From Pseudomonas sp. F(2018) (GTDB lineage Bacteria; Pseudomonadota; Gammaproteobacteria; Pseudomonadales; Pseudomonadaceae), in assembly GCF_005508865.1 (NCBI RefSeq), contig NZ_SCOM01000005.1, forward strand, positions 124,001 to 188,000: 64,000 bases of DNA. The letters run 5' to 3'. This document shows, piece by piece, positions 46,504 to 55,430 of the stretch. The notes beneath the pieces are model-generated. The model was not told the origin of the DNA. It ran no database searches and worked only from the letters and a program-made list of their open reading frames with translations. Each line of letters opens with the position of its first letter. Within the stretch, counting starts at the first letter, position 1. Made by a program: the position numbers and the translations under genes.

Positions 46504-46675
46504 GCTGTTCTCCATTGGCCAAGCAATAAGTCGATGTCCCAGTTTCGCCGATTGCCCGACACAGCGTCGAGCGACGGCATGTCGCCAAATGCCACCCGGG
46601 CTGGCATTCGCCGCCGCGAGTGGTCGGGCGGGCAGGAATAGGATCAGCTTAGGTCAACCTGTGCAGTGCCGAACC

Positions 46676-47905
46676 ATGAACCTGATCCTGCTTGCCGTGC
46701 CCTTCTTCTTCCTGCTCATCATCGCCGAGCTGATCACCGATCGCGTGCGCGGGGTGAGCACCTATCGCCTGGCCGATTCGCTGAACAGCCTCAGCGCCGG
46801 CGTGCTGTCCCAGGCCAGCGGCCTGCTGAGCAAGACCATCGCCGTGCTCGGTTACGCCTTCGCCTACGAGCACCTGCACCTGACCGTGTTGCCGGACGAG
46901 CCCTGGGTGTGGGTGCTGGCCTTCGTCGCCTACGACTTCTGCTACTACTGGAGCCACCGCTTCGGCCACGAACGCAACGTGTTCTGGGCGTCCCACGTGG
47001 TGCACCACCAGAGCGAGGACTACAACCTCTCCACCGCCCTGCGCCAGACCAGCACCGGATTCCTGCTGAGCTGGATCTTCTACCTGCCGATGGCCTTGGC
47101 CGGCATCCCGCCGGTGGTATTCGTCACCGTCGGCGCGCTCAACCTGCTCTACCAGTACTGGGTGCACACCCGGCACATCGCCAAGCTGGGCTGGTTCGAG
47201 TGGTTCTTCATCACCCCCTCCAACCACCGCGTGCACCATGCGCAGAACCCTATCTACATGGACCGTAACTACGGGGGCGTGTTCATCCTTTGGGATCGCC
47301 TGTTCGGCACCTTCCAGGAGGAGCTGGACGAGCATCCGGTGGTGTTCGGCGTGAGCGTGCCGCTGCGCAGCTGGAACCCGCTGTGGGCCAACGTGCAGTT
47401 CTACGTGCAGCTATGGCGCGATGCGCGGCGCGCCGAGTCCTGGTGGGACAAGCTGCGCATCTGGTTTATGCCCACCGGCTGGCGCCCGGCCGATGTGGCG
47501 GCGCGCTATCCGATCGACAAGCCGGACCTGGCCGCCTTCCGCAAGTTCGAGGTGCCGCTGAGCCGTGGCCAGAAGCTCTACGCCGGCCTGCAGTTCGCCA
47601 GCTACGTGGCGGGCACCAGCTGGCTGCTGGTCGTGGCGGCGCAACAGAGCCTCGGCGTGCTGGCCGGCGCGTGGCTGTGGGTGGCCTTCGGTCTGTACTG
47701 CATCGGCACCTGGTTGGAGAACCGTCCGTTCGCCCGCCCGCTGGAGGCGCTGCGCCTGGGCCTCAACCTGCTGGCGCTGCTCTGGGCCCAGCAGGTCGGC
47801 CTGATTGGCGGCGGCAGCCTGTCCTGGGCGCTGCTGGCGATCTGGAGCCTGGGCAGCCTGATCTGGCTGTTCTGGCCGGGCCGTGCCCAGGCGCAAACGG
47901 CCTGA
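46676..47905 (+). CDS. sterol desaturase / fatty acid hydroxylase family protein
   Basis: A 409-residue integral membrane di-iron protein. The histidine cluster is visible: SHRFGHERN, HVVHHQSEDYN and SNHRVHHAQN, which bind the two iron atoms. Several helices frame it (FFFLLIIAELI, WVWVLAFVAYDFCYYW). Longer C-terminal helical part than typical. The substrate is unknown; lipids and hydrocarbons are both possible. ATG at 46676 gives the hydrophobic N terminus MNLILLAVPF. Confidence 0.87.
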   Translation: MNLILLAVPFFFLLIIAELITDRVRGVSTYRLADSLNSLSAGVLSQASGLLSKTIAVLGYAFAYEHLHLTVLPDEPWVWVLAFVAYDFCYYWSHRFGHERNVFWASHVVHHQSEDYNLSTALRQTSTGFLLSWIFYLPMALAGIPPVVFVTVGALNLLYQYWVHTRHIAKLGWFEWFFITPSNHRVHHAQNPIYMDRNYGGVFILWDRLFGTFQEELDEHPVVFGVSVPLRSWNPLWANVQFYVQLWRDARRAESWWDKLRIWFMPTGWRPADVAARYPIDKPDLAAFRKFEVPLSRGQKLYAGLQFASYVAGTSWLLVVAAQQSLGVLAGAWLWVAFGLYCIGTWLENRPFARPLEALRLGLNLLALLWAQQVGLIGGGSLSWALLAIWSLGSLIWLFWPGRAQAQTA

Positions 47906-48020
47906 GGGAGCCACGGAACTGCGGCTGCCCGTCGCAGTTTGGGTGTGGCAGACATTATTTGGTCATAATGGCCGGGTACAACTGTCACACTCGCCCGCCG
48001 TGCGGGTTCTGGAGTCCGTC

Positions 48021-49034
48021 GTGAGCTTTACCCCCGCCAATCGCCTGTTCCCCGCTACCCGCCTGCGTCGCAACCGTCGCGACGAATTTTCCCGTCGCCT
48101 GGTGCGTGAGAACGTGCTGACCACCGACGACCTGATCCTGCCGGTGTTCGTCCTCGACGGCGCCAACCGCCGCGAGGCGATCCCGTCGATGCCGGGCGTC
48201 GAACGCCTGTCCATCGACCTGCTGCTGCAGGAGGCGGAGCGCTGGGTGGAACTGGGCATTCCGGCCCTGGCGCTGTTCCCGGTGACCCCGCTGGAGAAGA
48301 AGTCCCTCGACGGCAGCGAGGCCTGGAACCCGGACGGCATCGCCCAGCGCGCCATCCGCGCCCTGCGCGCCAAGTTCCCGGAGCTGGGGGTGATCAGCGA
48401 CGTGGCCCTGGACCCCTTCACCACCCACGGCCAGGACGGCATCCTCGACGACTCCGGCTACGTGATGAACGACGTGACCGTGGACGCCCTGGTCAAGCAG
48501 GCCCTGTCCCACGCCGAGGCTGGCGCCCAGGTGGTGGCGCCGTCGGACATGATGGACGGCCGCGTGCAGGCCATCCGCGAGGCCCTGGAGCTGGCCGACC
48601 AGCACAACGTGCGGATCATGGCCTACTCGGCCAAGTACGCCAGCGCCTACTACGGCCCGTTCCGCGACGCGGTCGGCTCGGCGGCCAACCTGGGCAAGGC
48701 CAACAAGGCCAGCTACCAGATGGACCCGGCCAACGGCGACGAGGCCCTGCACGAGGTGGCGGCGGACCTGGCCGAAGGCGCCGACATGGTCATGGTCAAG
48801 CCGGGCATGCCCTATCTGGACATCCTGCAGCGGGTGAAAAGTGAATTCCGCGTGCCGACCTTCGTCTACCAGGTCAGCGGTGAGTACGCCATGCACATGG
48901 CGGCCATCCAGAACGGCTGGCTGAGCGAGGCGGTGATCCTCGAATCGCTGACCGCCTTCAAACGCGCCGGCGCCGATGGCATCCTCACCTACTTCGCCGT
49001 GCGTGCGGCAGAACTCTTGAACGCGGGGCGCTGA
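48021..49034 (+). CDS. hemB: delta-aminolevulinic acid dehydratase (porphobilinogen synthase)
   Basis: A 337-residue enzyme that condenses two 5-aminolevulinate molecules into porphobilinogen. It is a Mg-type enzyme: the metal region is DVALDPFTTHGQDG with Asp instead of the Zn-binding cysteines. The Schiff-base lysines are in AYSAKYASAYYGPFRDA and MVKPGMPYLD. GTG start at 48021 follows CTGGAG. ppk follows 22 bases downstream. Confidence 0.96.
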   Translation: MSFTPANRLFPATRLRRNRRDEFSRRLVRENVLTTDDLILPVFVLDGANRREAIPSMPGVERLSIDLLLQEAERWVELGIPALALFPVTPLEKKSLDGSEAWNPDGIAQRAIRALRAKFPELGVISDVALDPFTTHGQDGILDDSGYVMNDVTVDALVKQALSHAEAGAQVVAPSDMMDGRVQAIREALELADQHNVRIMAYSAKYASAYYGPFRDAVGSAANLGKANKASYQMDPANGDEALHEVAADLAEGADMVMVKPGMPYLDILQRVKSEFRVPTFVYQVSGEYAMHMAAIQNGWLSEAVILESLTAFKRAGADGILTYFAVRAAELLNAGR

Positions 49035-49056
49035 GCCGCCCCAGGGAAGCAAGGCA

Positions 49057-51267
49057 ATGAATACCGAGGGACTCAGCAACAAGCAGATCGCCGACGCCCA
49101 GCTCGAGGCCGAGCCGCAGGCACCGTTGGAAGTCGTGGCCGAGGCGGTCGTGCCGGTGGTCGAGCCCGAGCCGGCGCCCCCGGCGCTGCCGATCCCCGGT
49201 CTGGATGACAGCAGCCTGTACATCCACCGCGAGCTGTCGCAGCTGCAGTTCAATATCCGCGTGCTGGAACAGGCGCTGGACGAGTCCTACCCGCTGCTCG
49301 AGCGCCTGAAGTTCCTGTTGATCTTCTCCAGCAACCTCGACGAGTTCTTCGAGATCCGCGTCGCCGGCCTGAAGAAGCAGATCAACTTCGCCCGCGAACA
49401 GGCCGGCGCCGACGGCCTGCTGCCGAGCCAGGTGCTGGCGCGCATCTCCGAGATCGCCCACGAGCAGGTCGACCGCCAGTACGCGCTGCTCAACGACGTG
49501 CTGCTGCCGGAGCTGGCCAAGCACCAGGTCAACTTCATCCGCCGGCGCTACTGGACCACCAAGCTGAAGACCTGGGTGCGCCGCTACTTCCGCGACGAGA
49601 TCGCGCCGATCATCACGCCGATCGGCCTCGACCCGACGCACCCGTTCCCGCTGCTGGTGAACAAGAGCCTCAACTTTATCGTCGAATTGGAAGGGGTTGA
49701 TGCCTTCGGCCGCGACTCCGGTCTGGCCATCATCCCGGCGCCGCGCCTGCTGCCGCGGATCATCCGCGTGCCGGAGGAAGTGGGTGGGGCAGGGGACAAC
49801 TACGTGTTCCTCTCGTCGATGATCCACGCTCACGCCGACGACCTGTTCCCCGGCATGAAGGTCAAGGGCTGCTACCAGTTCCGCCTGACCCGTAACGCCG
49901 ACCTGTCGGTGGACACCGAGGACGTCGAGGACCTGGCCCGCGCCCTGCGCGGCGAGCTGTTCAGCCGGCGCTACGGCGACGCCGTGCGCCTGGAAGTGGC
50001 CGAGACCTGCCCGCCGCAGCTGTCCGACTACCTGCTCAAGCAGTTCAACCTGAGCGAGAGCGAGCTGTACCGGGTCAACGGTCCGGTCAACCTGACCCGC
50101 CTGTTCAGCATCACTGGGCTGGAGAGCCACCCGGAGCTGCAGCACGCGCCCTTCACGCCGGTGATTCCCAAGCTGCTGCAGAACGCCGAGAACATCTTCA
50201 GCGTGGTCGGCAAGCAGGACATCCTGCTGATGCACCCCTTCGAGTCCTTCACCCCGGTGGTCGACCTGCTGCGCCAGGCGGCGAAAGATCCGCACGTGCT
50301 GGCGATCAAGCAGACCCTGTACCGCTCCGGGGCCAACTCGGAAATCGTCGATGCGTTGGTCGAGGCGGCGCGCAGCGGCAAGGAAGTCACCGCGGTGATC
50401 GAGCTGCGCGCGCGCTTCGACGAGGAGTCCAACCTGCAGCTGGCCAGCCGCCTGCAGGCCGCCGGTGCGGTGGTGATCTACGGCGTGGTCGGCTTCAAGA
50501 CCCACGCCAAGATGATGCTGATCCTGCGCCGCGAGAACGGCGAGCTGCGCCGCTACGCGCACCTCGGCACCGGCAACTACCACGCCGGCAATGCCAAGCT
50601 GTACACCGACTACAGCCTGCTGACCGCCGACGAGGGGCTGGGCGAGGACGTGTCGAAGCTGTTCAACCAGTTGATCGGCATGGGCAAGACCCTGCGCATG
50701 AAGAAGCTGCTGCACGCGCCCTTCACCCTGAAGAAGACCCTGCTCGACATGATCACCCGCGAGGCGCAGTTCGCCAGCGAGGGCAAGCCGGCGCACATCA
50801 TGGCCAAGGTCAACTCGCTGACCGATCCGAAGATCATCCGCGCGCTGTACAAGGCCAGCCAGATGGGCGTGCGCATCGACCTGGTGGTGCGCGGCATGTG
50901 CTGCCTGCGTCCCGGCGTGCCGGGGGTGTCGCACAATATCCACGTGCGCTCGATCGTCGGCCGCTTCCTCGAGCACAGCCGCATCTACTACTTCGGCAAC
51001 GGTGGCGACGAGCAGCTGTTCCTCTCCAGTGCCGACTGGATGGAGCGCAACCTCGATAAGCGCGTGGAGACCTGCTTCCCGATGGAGGGCAAGAAGCTCA
51101 TCACCCGGGTCAAGAAGGAGCTGGAAAGCTACCTGTCCGACAACACCCAGGCCTGGGTGCTGCAGCCGGACGGCCGTTACCTGCGCCTCAGCCCGTTCGG
51201 CAACGCCAACCCGCGCAACGCCCAGGCGGCGCTGCTGGACAAGCTGACCGCGCCGCAGGTGCGCTGA
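49057..51267 (+). CDS. ppk: polyphosphate kinase 1
   Basis: A 736-residue enzyme that makes polyphosphate from ATP. The N-terminal extension (~residues 1-50) is acidic and rich in Pro, Ala and Val. The core starts SSLYIHRELSQLQFNIRVLEQALDESYPLLERL. The catalytic histidine regions are FKTHAKMMLILRREN and EHSRIYYFGNGGDEQ, and RYAHLGTGNYHAGNAKLYTDY is conserved. GGGAAGCAAGGC precedes the ATG. A strong terminator follows. Confidence 0.95.
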   Translation: MNTEGLSNKQIADAQLEAEPQAPLEVVAEAVVPVVEPEPAPPALPIPGLDDSSLYIHRELSQLQFNIRVLEQALDESYPLLERLKFLLIFSSNLDEFFEIRVAGLKKQINFAREQAGADGLLPSQVLARISEIAHEQVDRQYALLNDVLLPELAKHQVNFIRRRYWTTKLKTWVRRYFRDEIAPIITPIGLDPTHPFPLLVNKSLNFIVELEGVDAFGRDSGLAIIPAPRLLPRIIRVPEEVGGAGDNYVFLSSMIHAHADDLFPGMKVKGCYQFRLTRNADLSVDTEDVEDLARALRGELFSRRYGDAVRLEVAETCPPQLSDYLLKQFNLSESELYRVNGPVNLTRLFSITGLESHPELQHAPFTPVIPKLLQNAENIFSVVGKQDILLMHPFESFTPVVDLLRQAAKDPHVLAIKQTLYRSGANSEIVDALVEAARSGKEVTAVIELRARFDEESNLQLASRLQAAGAVVIYGVVGFKTHAKMMLILRRENGELRRYAHLGTGNYHAGNAKLYTDYSLLTADEGLGEDVSKLFNQLIGMGKTLRMKKLLHAPFTLKKTLLDMITREAQFASEGKPAHIMAKVNSLTDPKIIRALYKASQMGVRIDLVVRGMCCLRPGVPGVSHNIHVRSIVGRFLEHSRIYYFGNGGDEQLFLSSADWMERNLDKRVETCFPMEGKKLITRVKKELESYLSDNTQAWVLQPDGRYLRLSPFGNANPRNAQAALLDKLTAPQVR

Positions 51268-51281
51268 GCAAAGGCACCGAC

Positions 51282-51310
51282 AAAAAAGCCCCGCACCTGC
51301 GGGGCTTTTT
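51282..51310. terminator. Rho-independent terminator between ppk and the DUF4399 gene
   Basis: AAAAAAGCCCCGCA and TGCGGGGCTTTTT form a strong stem with a short CC loop. A- and T-runs allow use by both convergent genes. Confidence 0.88.
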
Positions 51311-51320
51311 CATGGCCGGC

Positions 51321-51770
51321 TCATTGCACCGTGATGGTGATCTTGTTCGAGATCACCGGTGGGTCCAGCGGCACGTGGTGCTTGTCGCCGACCAGCAGCT
51401 GCAGGGTATGGGTGCCCGGCGGCAGGCTCAGCTCGGTCTCGGTCTGGCCCTTGCCGAAGTGCAGGATGTGTTCGGTTGCCGGTAAAGGCACGTCCAGCAG
51501 TGGCAGGGTGCTCACATCCACCAGCAGATGATGGTGGCCGGTGGCGGGGAAGTCGACGCCGGCGGGCGCCACGCCCATGCCCTTGAGGCCGAACTTGACG
51601 CTGAAGGTCTGGCCGACGCTGGCGCCGTCGGCCGGCTCGATGAAGTACACCTCGGCCCCCGGCGGCGCTGGCAGCTGCGGAACCGCGTTCTCGGCCAGCG
51701 CCGGCAGGGGTGTGCAGAGCAGGGCGCATAGGCCCAAGGTGTGTAGGGAGTTACGCAGGGAGAGACGCAT
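51321..51770 (-). CDS. DUF4399 periplasmic protein
   Basis: A 149-residue secreted protein of unknown function. The signal peptide is MRLSLRNSLHTLGLCALLCTPLPALA. The mature protein is beta-rich with GAEVYFIEPADGASVGQTFSVKFGLKG, TGHHHLLVD and LPPGTHTLQLLVGDKHHVPL; the repeated HH pairs suggest metal binding. The ATG at 51770 follows GGAG weakly. Confidence 0.85.
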   Translation of the reverse strand: MRLSLRNSLHTLGLCALLCTPLPALAENAVPQLPAPPGAEVYFIEPADGASVGQTFSVKFGLKGMGVAPAGVDFPATGHHHLLVDVSTLPLLDVPLPATEHILHFGKGQTETELSLPPGTHTLQLLVGDKHHVPLDPPVISNKITITVQ

Positions 51771-51832
51771 GGCAGGCTCCTTTCGATGGCAGTCTGCACT
51801 GACCTTAGTGCGCTGGCGTTGCACCTGCGCGG

Positions 51833-52330
51833 TCAGTCGTCGCGCCGCTCCAGGCGCGCCAGCTCGGCAGCGGCCTCGGCCAGCTGGGTCTCGTTGAACA
51901 CCTGCACGCCGGCGCGGCGCAGCAGGGTGGCGGTCACGCCTTCGCCCGCGACCAGGCTGCCGCTGAAACTGCCATCGTAGGCCTGGGTGTTGCCGCAGGA
52001 TGGGCTGCGCGCCTTGAGCACCGCTACCCGCAGGCCGTGCTGCAGGACCAGGCGCAGGGCGATCTCGGCGCCGGCGACGAATTCCGCGGTCACGTCGGCG
52101 CCAGCGTCGGTCAGCACCGGCTGGCGGCCGTCCAGCACTTCTGCGCCCTGGCCGCCGGGGATTTCCGCCGGCGGCCGCGGCGTGGGCAGGCCGCCTGCCA
52201 CCTCCGGGCACAGGGCGACGATGCGTCCCTCATCCTGCCAGCGCTGCAGCAGGTCGTAGGGCCCGTGGGCGCCGCCGTCGTAGCGCACCTTGTGGCCGAG
52301 CAGGCAGCGGCTGACCAGCAGTTTTTCCAT
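51833..52330 (-). CDS. DUF523 (TudS-like) Fe-S desulfidase family protein
   Basis: A 165-residue protein whose family includes thiouracil desulfidase (TudS), which uses a [4Fe-4S] cluster. The three cluster cysteines fit: Cys9 in LVSRCLLGHKVRYDGG, Cys41 in IVALCPEVAGGLPTPRPPAE and Cys112 in KARSPSCGN. It overlaps the 2OG-Fe(II) oxygenase start by one base (52330), suggesting coupled translation. The specific thiolated substrate is unknown. Confidence 0.85.
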   Translation of the reverse strand: MEKLLVSRCLLGHKVRYDGGAHGPYDLLQRWQDEGRIVALCPEVAGGLPTPRPPAEIPGGQGAEVLDGRQPVLTDAGADVTAEFVAGAEIALRLVLQHGLRVAVLKARSPSCGNTQAYDGSFSGSLVAGEGVTATLLRRAGVQVFNETQLAEAAAELARLERRDD

Positions 52331-52941
52331 CAGGCGCGTCTCCTGAACCAGCCGGTGAGCGACAAGCGCTCGCGGGTCGCCGGCAGCACCTCATGGGGCA
52401 GCTCGGCGGAGATGAACAGCACCAGGGTGCCGGCCGTGGGCAGCACGTCCAGCGCGACGCCGTCCTGTGGGTAGAGGCGCAGGGTGCCACCCTGCTCGGT
52501 CTGCCAGTCGTCATTGAGGTAGTAGACGGCGGACACGGTGCGGCGGTCGTCGTCGCGGAAACGGTCCAGGTGCTTCTGGTAGAAGGCCCCCGGCGGATAC
52601 AGGGCGAAGTGGCTCTCGTAGTCTTCCAGGCCCAGGTAGAAGGCCTGGTTGAGGGCCTGGCGCAGCTCGTCCATGGCCTGCAGGTATTGGTCGCAGGCCG
52701 CGCTCTGGCCCTGTTCCAGCCACTGGATGCTGTCGCCGCGGATGCCCTCGCGCACCGCCAGGCCCTGGCCGCGACCGACGCCGGCCGGGCTCAGTGCACC
52801 GTCTTGCGCGCGGCTGCGGCACTCGGCGGCCAGTTCGCGGGTCAGAGTTTGCGGCAGGGCATGCGCCTGCCGCGACCAGCCCTGGCTGGCGAGGTCGTCG
52901 ATGATCTGCGGCAGGAGCCGCTGCAGGTGCTGGTCGGTCAT
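52330..52941 (-). CDS. 2OG-Fe(II) oxygenase family protein
   Basis: A 203-residue oxygenase with a Fe2OG core: KHLDRFRDDDRRTVSAVYYLND with the HxD motif, LRLYPQDGVALDVLPTAGTLVLF, and ELPHEVLPATRERLSLTGWFR with the distal His and the Arg that binds 2-oxoglutarate. The N-terminal part (LLPQIIDDLASQGWSRQAHAL) is typical of prolyl-4-hydroxylase-like members in bacteria. Substrate unknown. It is followed by and overlaps the DUF523 gene and is divergent from DUF2059. Confidence 0.87.
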   Translation of the reverse strand: MTDQHLQRLLPQIIDDLASQGWSRQAHALPQTLTRELAAECRSRAQDGALSPAGVGRGQGLAVREGIRGDSIQWLEQGQSAACDQYLQAMDELRQALNQAFYLGLEDYESHFALYPPGAFYQKHLDRFRDDDRRTVSAVYYLNDDWQTEQGGTLRLYPQDGVALDVLPTAGTLVLFISAELPHEVLPATRERLSLTGWFRRRA

Positions 52942-53004
52942 GCGCCGATTCTACCAGCGCCGCCTGCGGGCCCCTACAATAGCCGCGCCAGACAGGAGTT
53001 ATTC

Positions 53005-53772
53005 ATGCGCGCCGTTTTTGCTCTGTTCATGCTGCTGTGCAGCTTCGCCGTTTCCGCCGACGACCACGCCCGGCTCTACCAGAGTGCCGGCTGGCCCGAG
53101 CAGCGCGCGCATTTCGGCGAGGCGCTCAAGCTAGCCCAGCAGCGCTACCAGGGCACCCTGCCGCCGGCGGTGTTCCAGGCCCTGGTGACCAACAGCAACC
53201 GGCGTTTCGAGCCGGCGGCCATGGACCAGCGCGCCCAGGCCGCGCTGCGCATGGCGCTGGCCGATCCGCGGCCGGCGCTGCAGTTCTTCGAGTCACCACT
53301 GGGCAAGCGCGTGGTCGCCGCCGAGATCCGTGCCAGTGCCCGCGACCAGCTGGCCGCCCACGCCAACGGTCTGCCCGTCGTGGAGGCATCCGCCACCCGC
53401 CGCCTGCTGATTCGCCATCTGGCGCAGGTCGTGCCGGCCACCGAGGCCGGCGCCGAGGTCAGCCTGGCCCTGGCTGGCGTCGCGGCCGACAGCCTGAGCT
53501 CGATGGTGCCCGGCCTGTTTGGCGGCGACCAGGCGCAGGCGCTGGTGCAGAGCCAGCGCGAGCGGCTGATGCAGCAGATCGAGGCGGATATCGACAACAC
53601 CCTGCTGCACGTCTATCGCGACCTGTCCGACCCGGAGCTGGACGAGTTCGTCGCCTTCGCCGAGTCGCCGGCCGGCAAGGCCTACTACCAGGCCGCCGTG
53701 GCCGCGCTGCGTGCAGGGCTGGCGGCAGGGCAGAGCGAGCAGAATATCCAGCCGGCCCAGCAGGGCATCTGA
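53005..53772 (+). CDS. DUF2059 exported protein
   Basis: A 255-residue protein with a signal peptide (AVFALFMLLCSFAVSA). The DUF2059 region lies in the C-terminal third: LLHVYRDLSDPELDEFVAFAESPAGKAYYQAAVAA. An N-terminal partial copy of the same kind appears at ALADPRPALQFFESPLGKRVVA. CAGGAG precedes the ATG. Periplasmic, function unknown. Confidence 0.8.
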   Translation: MRAVFALFMLLCSFAVSADDHARLYQSAGWPEQRAHFGEALKLAQQRYQGTLPPAVFQALVTNSNRRFEPAAMDQRAQAALRMALADPRPALQFFESPLGKRVVAAEIRASARDQLAAHANGLPVVEASATRRLLIRHLAQVVPATEAGAEVSLALAGVAADSLSSMVPGLFGGDQAQALVQSQRERLMQQIEADIDNTLLHVYRDLSDPELDEFVAFAESPAGKAYYQAAVAALRAGLAAGQSEQNIQPAQQGI

Positions 53773-53804
53773 CGATTCATCGCCGGGCCGCGTAGACGCG
53801 AGTC

Positions 53805-54767
53805 CTAGCGCAAGCGTTCGCTGAGAAAGGCGAAGTACTCGCGGCGGATGCCTTCGCTCTCGTTGACCAGGTGATGTCGCGCGCCCGGGATGCGCAGTAT
53901 CTCCGGTTGGTCGAACTTGTCCTGCAGCACCTGCAGGTTGTGCCGCCAGTCCACCGTCATGTCCGCCTCGCCCTGCACCACCAGCGGCCGCTGCACGCTG
54001 CGCGGGGCCTTCTCGAGGCGCGGAATCCATTTGGCCAGGGCGCCGACCCAGGCGGTCGGCAGGTGGCGCGGCTGCAGCGGGTCGCGGTTCTGCAGGAAGT
54101 CGAGGAACTCGGCGTCGTTGGAGTTGGCCGAGAAGCGCCGGGGAATCTCGCGACGGAACGAGCCGATCAGGTGGTAGCTGAGCTTGGACAGGCCCCAGGC
54201 CCGTGGCCGCACGAGGGGCGCCAGGAGGATGGTGGCGCCGGGCTCCGGACGCGGTTCGCCGAGCAGCAGGAAGTCCAGCAGGATGGCGCCGCCGGTGCTC
54301 TGCCCACAGAGATGCCAGGGCTGCGGCAGGTCCAGGCTGGCGGCCTCGGCGAACAGGCACTGCAGGGTGCGCTGGTAGGCGGAGAAGTCATCGATGCTGG
54401 CTCGTGCGCCTTCGGACAGGCCGTGACCGGGCAGGTCGCAGGCCAGCACGGCGAGGTTCTCGCCCAGCGCCCAGTCGACCACGTGGCGGTACAGACCCAT
54501 GTGGTCGTAATAGCCGTGCAGCAGGATCAGTGTCGCCTTGGGCTCAGGTGGCGTCCATAGCTGCGCCACCAGGCTCAGTTCGTCGCACTCGAAGCGGCCC
54601 AGGCGACTGCGCATCCCGGCATGCTGCGGCAGGTCCAGGCCATAGTAGCGCTGGTAGGCCAGGGCCTCGGCCTCCAGCGGCTGGGTGGCCGCGGCCAAGG
54701 GTCGCAGGCCGGCGCGCAGGCGCTCGGGCTGGAAGGGCTCTGGCAGGGTCTGAGGCATGGCGGTCAT
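53805..54767 (-). CDS. alpha/beta hydrolase (lysophospholipase-like)
   Basis: A 320-residue hydrolase. The elements are LILLHGYYDHMGLYRHVVDW with the oxyanion loop, the nucleophile elbow HLCGQSTGGAILLDF, the acid in VVQGEADMTVDWRHN and the His in GARHHLVNESEG. The HGYYDHMGLYR form recalls PldB/monoglyceride lipases. No signal peptide. It converges with DUF2059. Substrate unknown. Confidence 0.85.
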   Translation of the reverse strand: MTAMPQTLPEPFQPERLRAGLRPLAAATQPLEAEALAYQRYYGLDLPQHAGMRSRLGRFECDELSLVAQLWTPPEPKATLILLHGYYDHMGLYRHVVDWALGENLAVLACDLPGHGLSEGARASIDDFSAYQRTLQCLFAEAASLDLPQPWHLCGQSTGGAILLDFLLLGEPRPEPGATILLAPLVRPRAWGLSKLSYHLIGSFRREIPRRFSANSNDAEFLDFLQNRDPLQPRHLPTAWVGALAKWIPRLEKAPRSVQRPLVVQGEADMTVDWRHNLQVLQDKFDQPEILRIPGARHHLVNESEGIRREYFAFLSERLR

Positions 54768-54856
54768 GGCGTCTTCGGTGGTGGTGTGGGACAGCCGATA
54801 TTCAGCTGTCGGGCACGGCGTGGCAAGCTAGGCACCTTTCTTCCGATTCCATTCTC

Positions 54857-55423
54857 ATGTCGCCGCGCCACAAGACGCTTCTCGTCAGCCTGATCGCCAT
54901 CCTCTGGCTGGGCGCCATGCTGGCCGCCTTCTGGTGGTTCCAGGCCCGCTATATCCGTCCCTTCGAGGCGCGCACCGAGCTGTTCTCGGGGGCCGACCTG
55001 CGCCTGCCGGCGGAGCTGGCCGGGCCGGGGCCGATCCGCCTGGTGCACTTCTGGGACCCGGGCTGCCCGTGCAATGTCGGCAACCAGCAGCATCTCGGCG
55101 AATTGGTGCAGGCGTACTCGGGGCGCGGGGTGCAGTTCTACGCGCTGCAGAAGGCCGGCAGCCACGGCCGCCTGCCGGACAACCTGCAGGCGCTGCAGCC
55201 GCTGACCGAACTGCCGGGCAGCGAGCGCTTGCCGGCCAGCCCGGCGGTGGCGATCTGGGACCAGCAGGGCCGCCTGGCCTACTTCGGCCCCTACAGCGAA
55301 GGCGCGCTGTGCACCTCCAGCAACAGCTTCATCGAGCCGATCATCGAGGCGCTGCTGGCGGGGCGCCCGGTGCGCGCCGACAGCAACCTGGCCGTAGGCT
55401 GTTTCTGCGACTGGCAGGAGTGA
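54857..55423 (+). CDS. DUF6436 thioredoxin-like membrane-anchored protein
   Basis: A 188-residue protein with one N-terminal helix (TLLVSLIAILWLGAMLAAFWWF) and a periplasmic thioredoxin-like domain. The redox motif is unusual: HFWDPGCPCNVGNQQHLGEL, so CPC replaces CxxC. PAVAIWDQQGRLAYFGPYSEGALCTSSNSF and VGCFCDWQE carry more cysteines. Likely a disulfide or thiol handler in the periplasm (inference). It is divergent from the alpha/beta hydrolase. Confidence 0.8.
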   Translation: MSPRHKTLLVSLIAILWLGAMLAAFWWFQARYIRPFEARTELFSGADLRLPAELAGPGPIRLVHFWDPGCPCNVGNQQHLGELVQAYSGRGVQFYALQKAGSHGRLPDNLQALQPLTELPGSERLPASPAVAIWDQQGRLAYFGPYSEGALCTSSNSFIEPIIEALLAGRPVRADSNLAVGCFCDWQE

Positions 55424-55430
55424 GGCCTGC

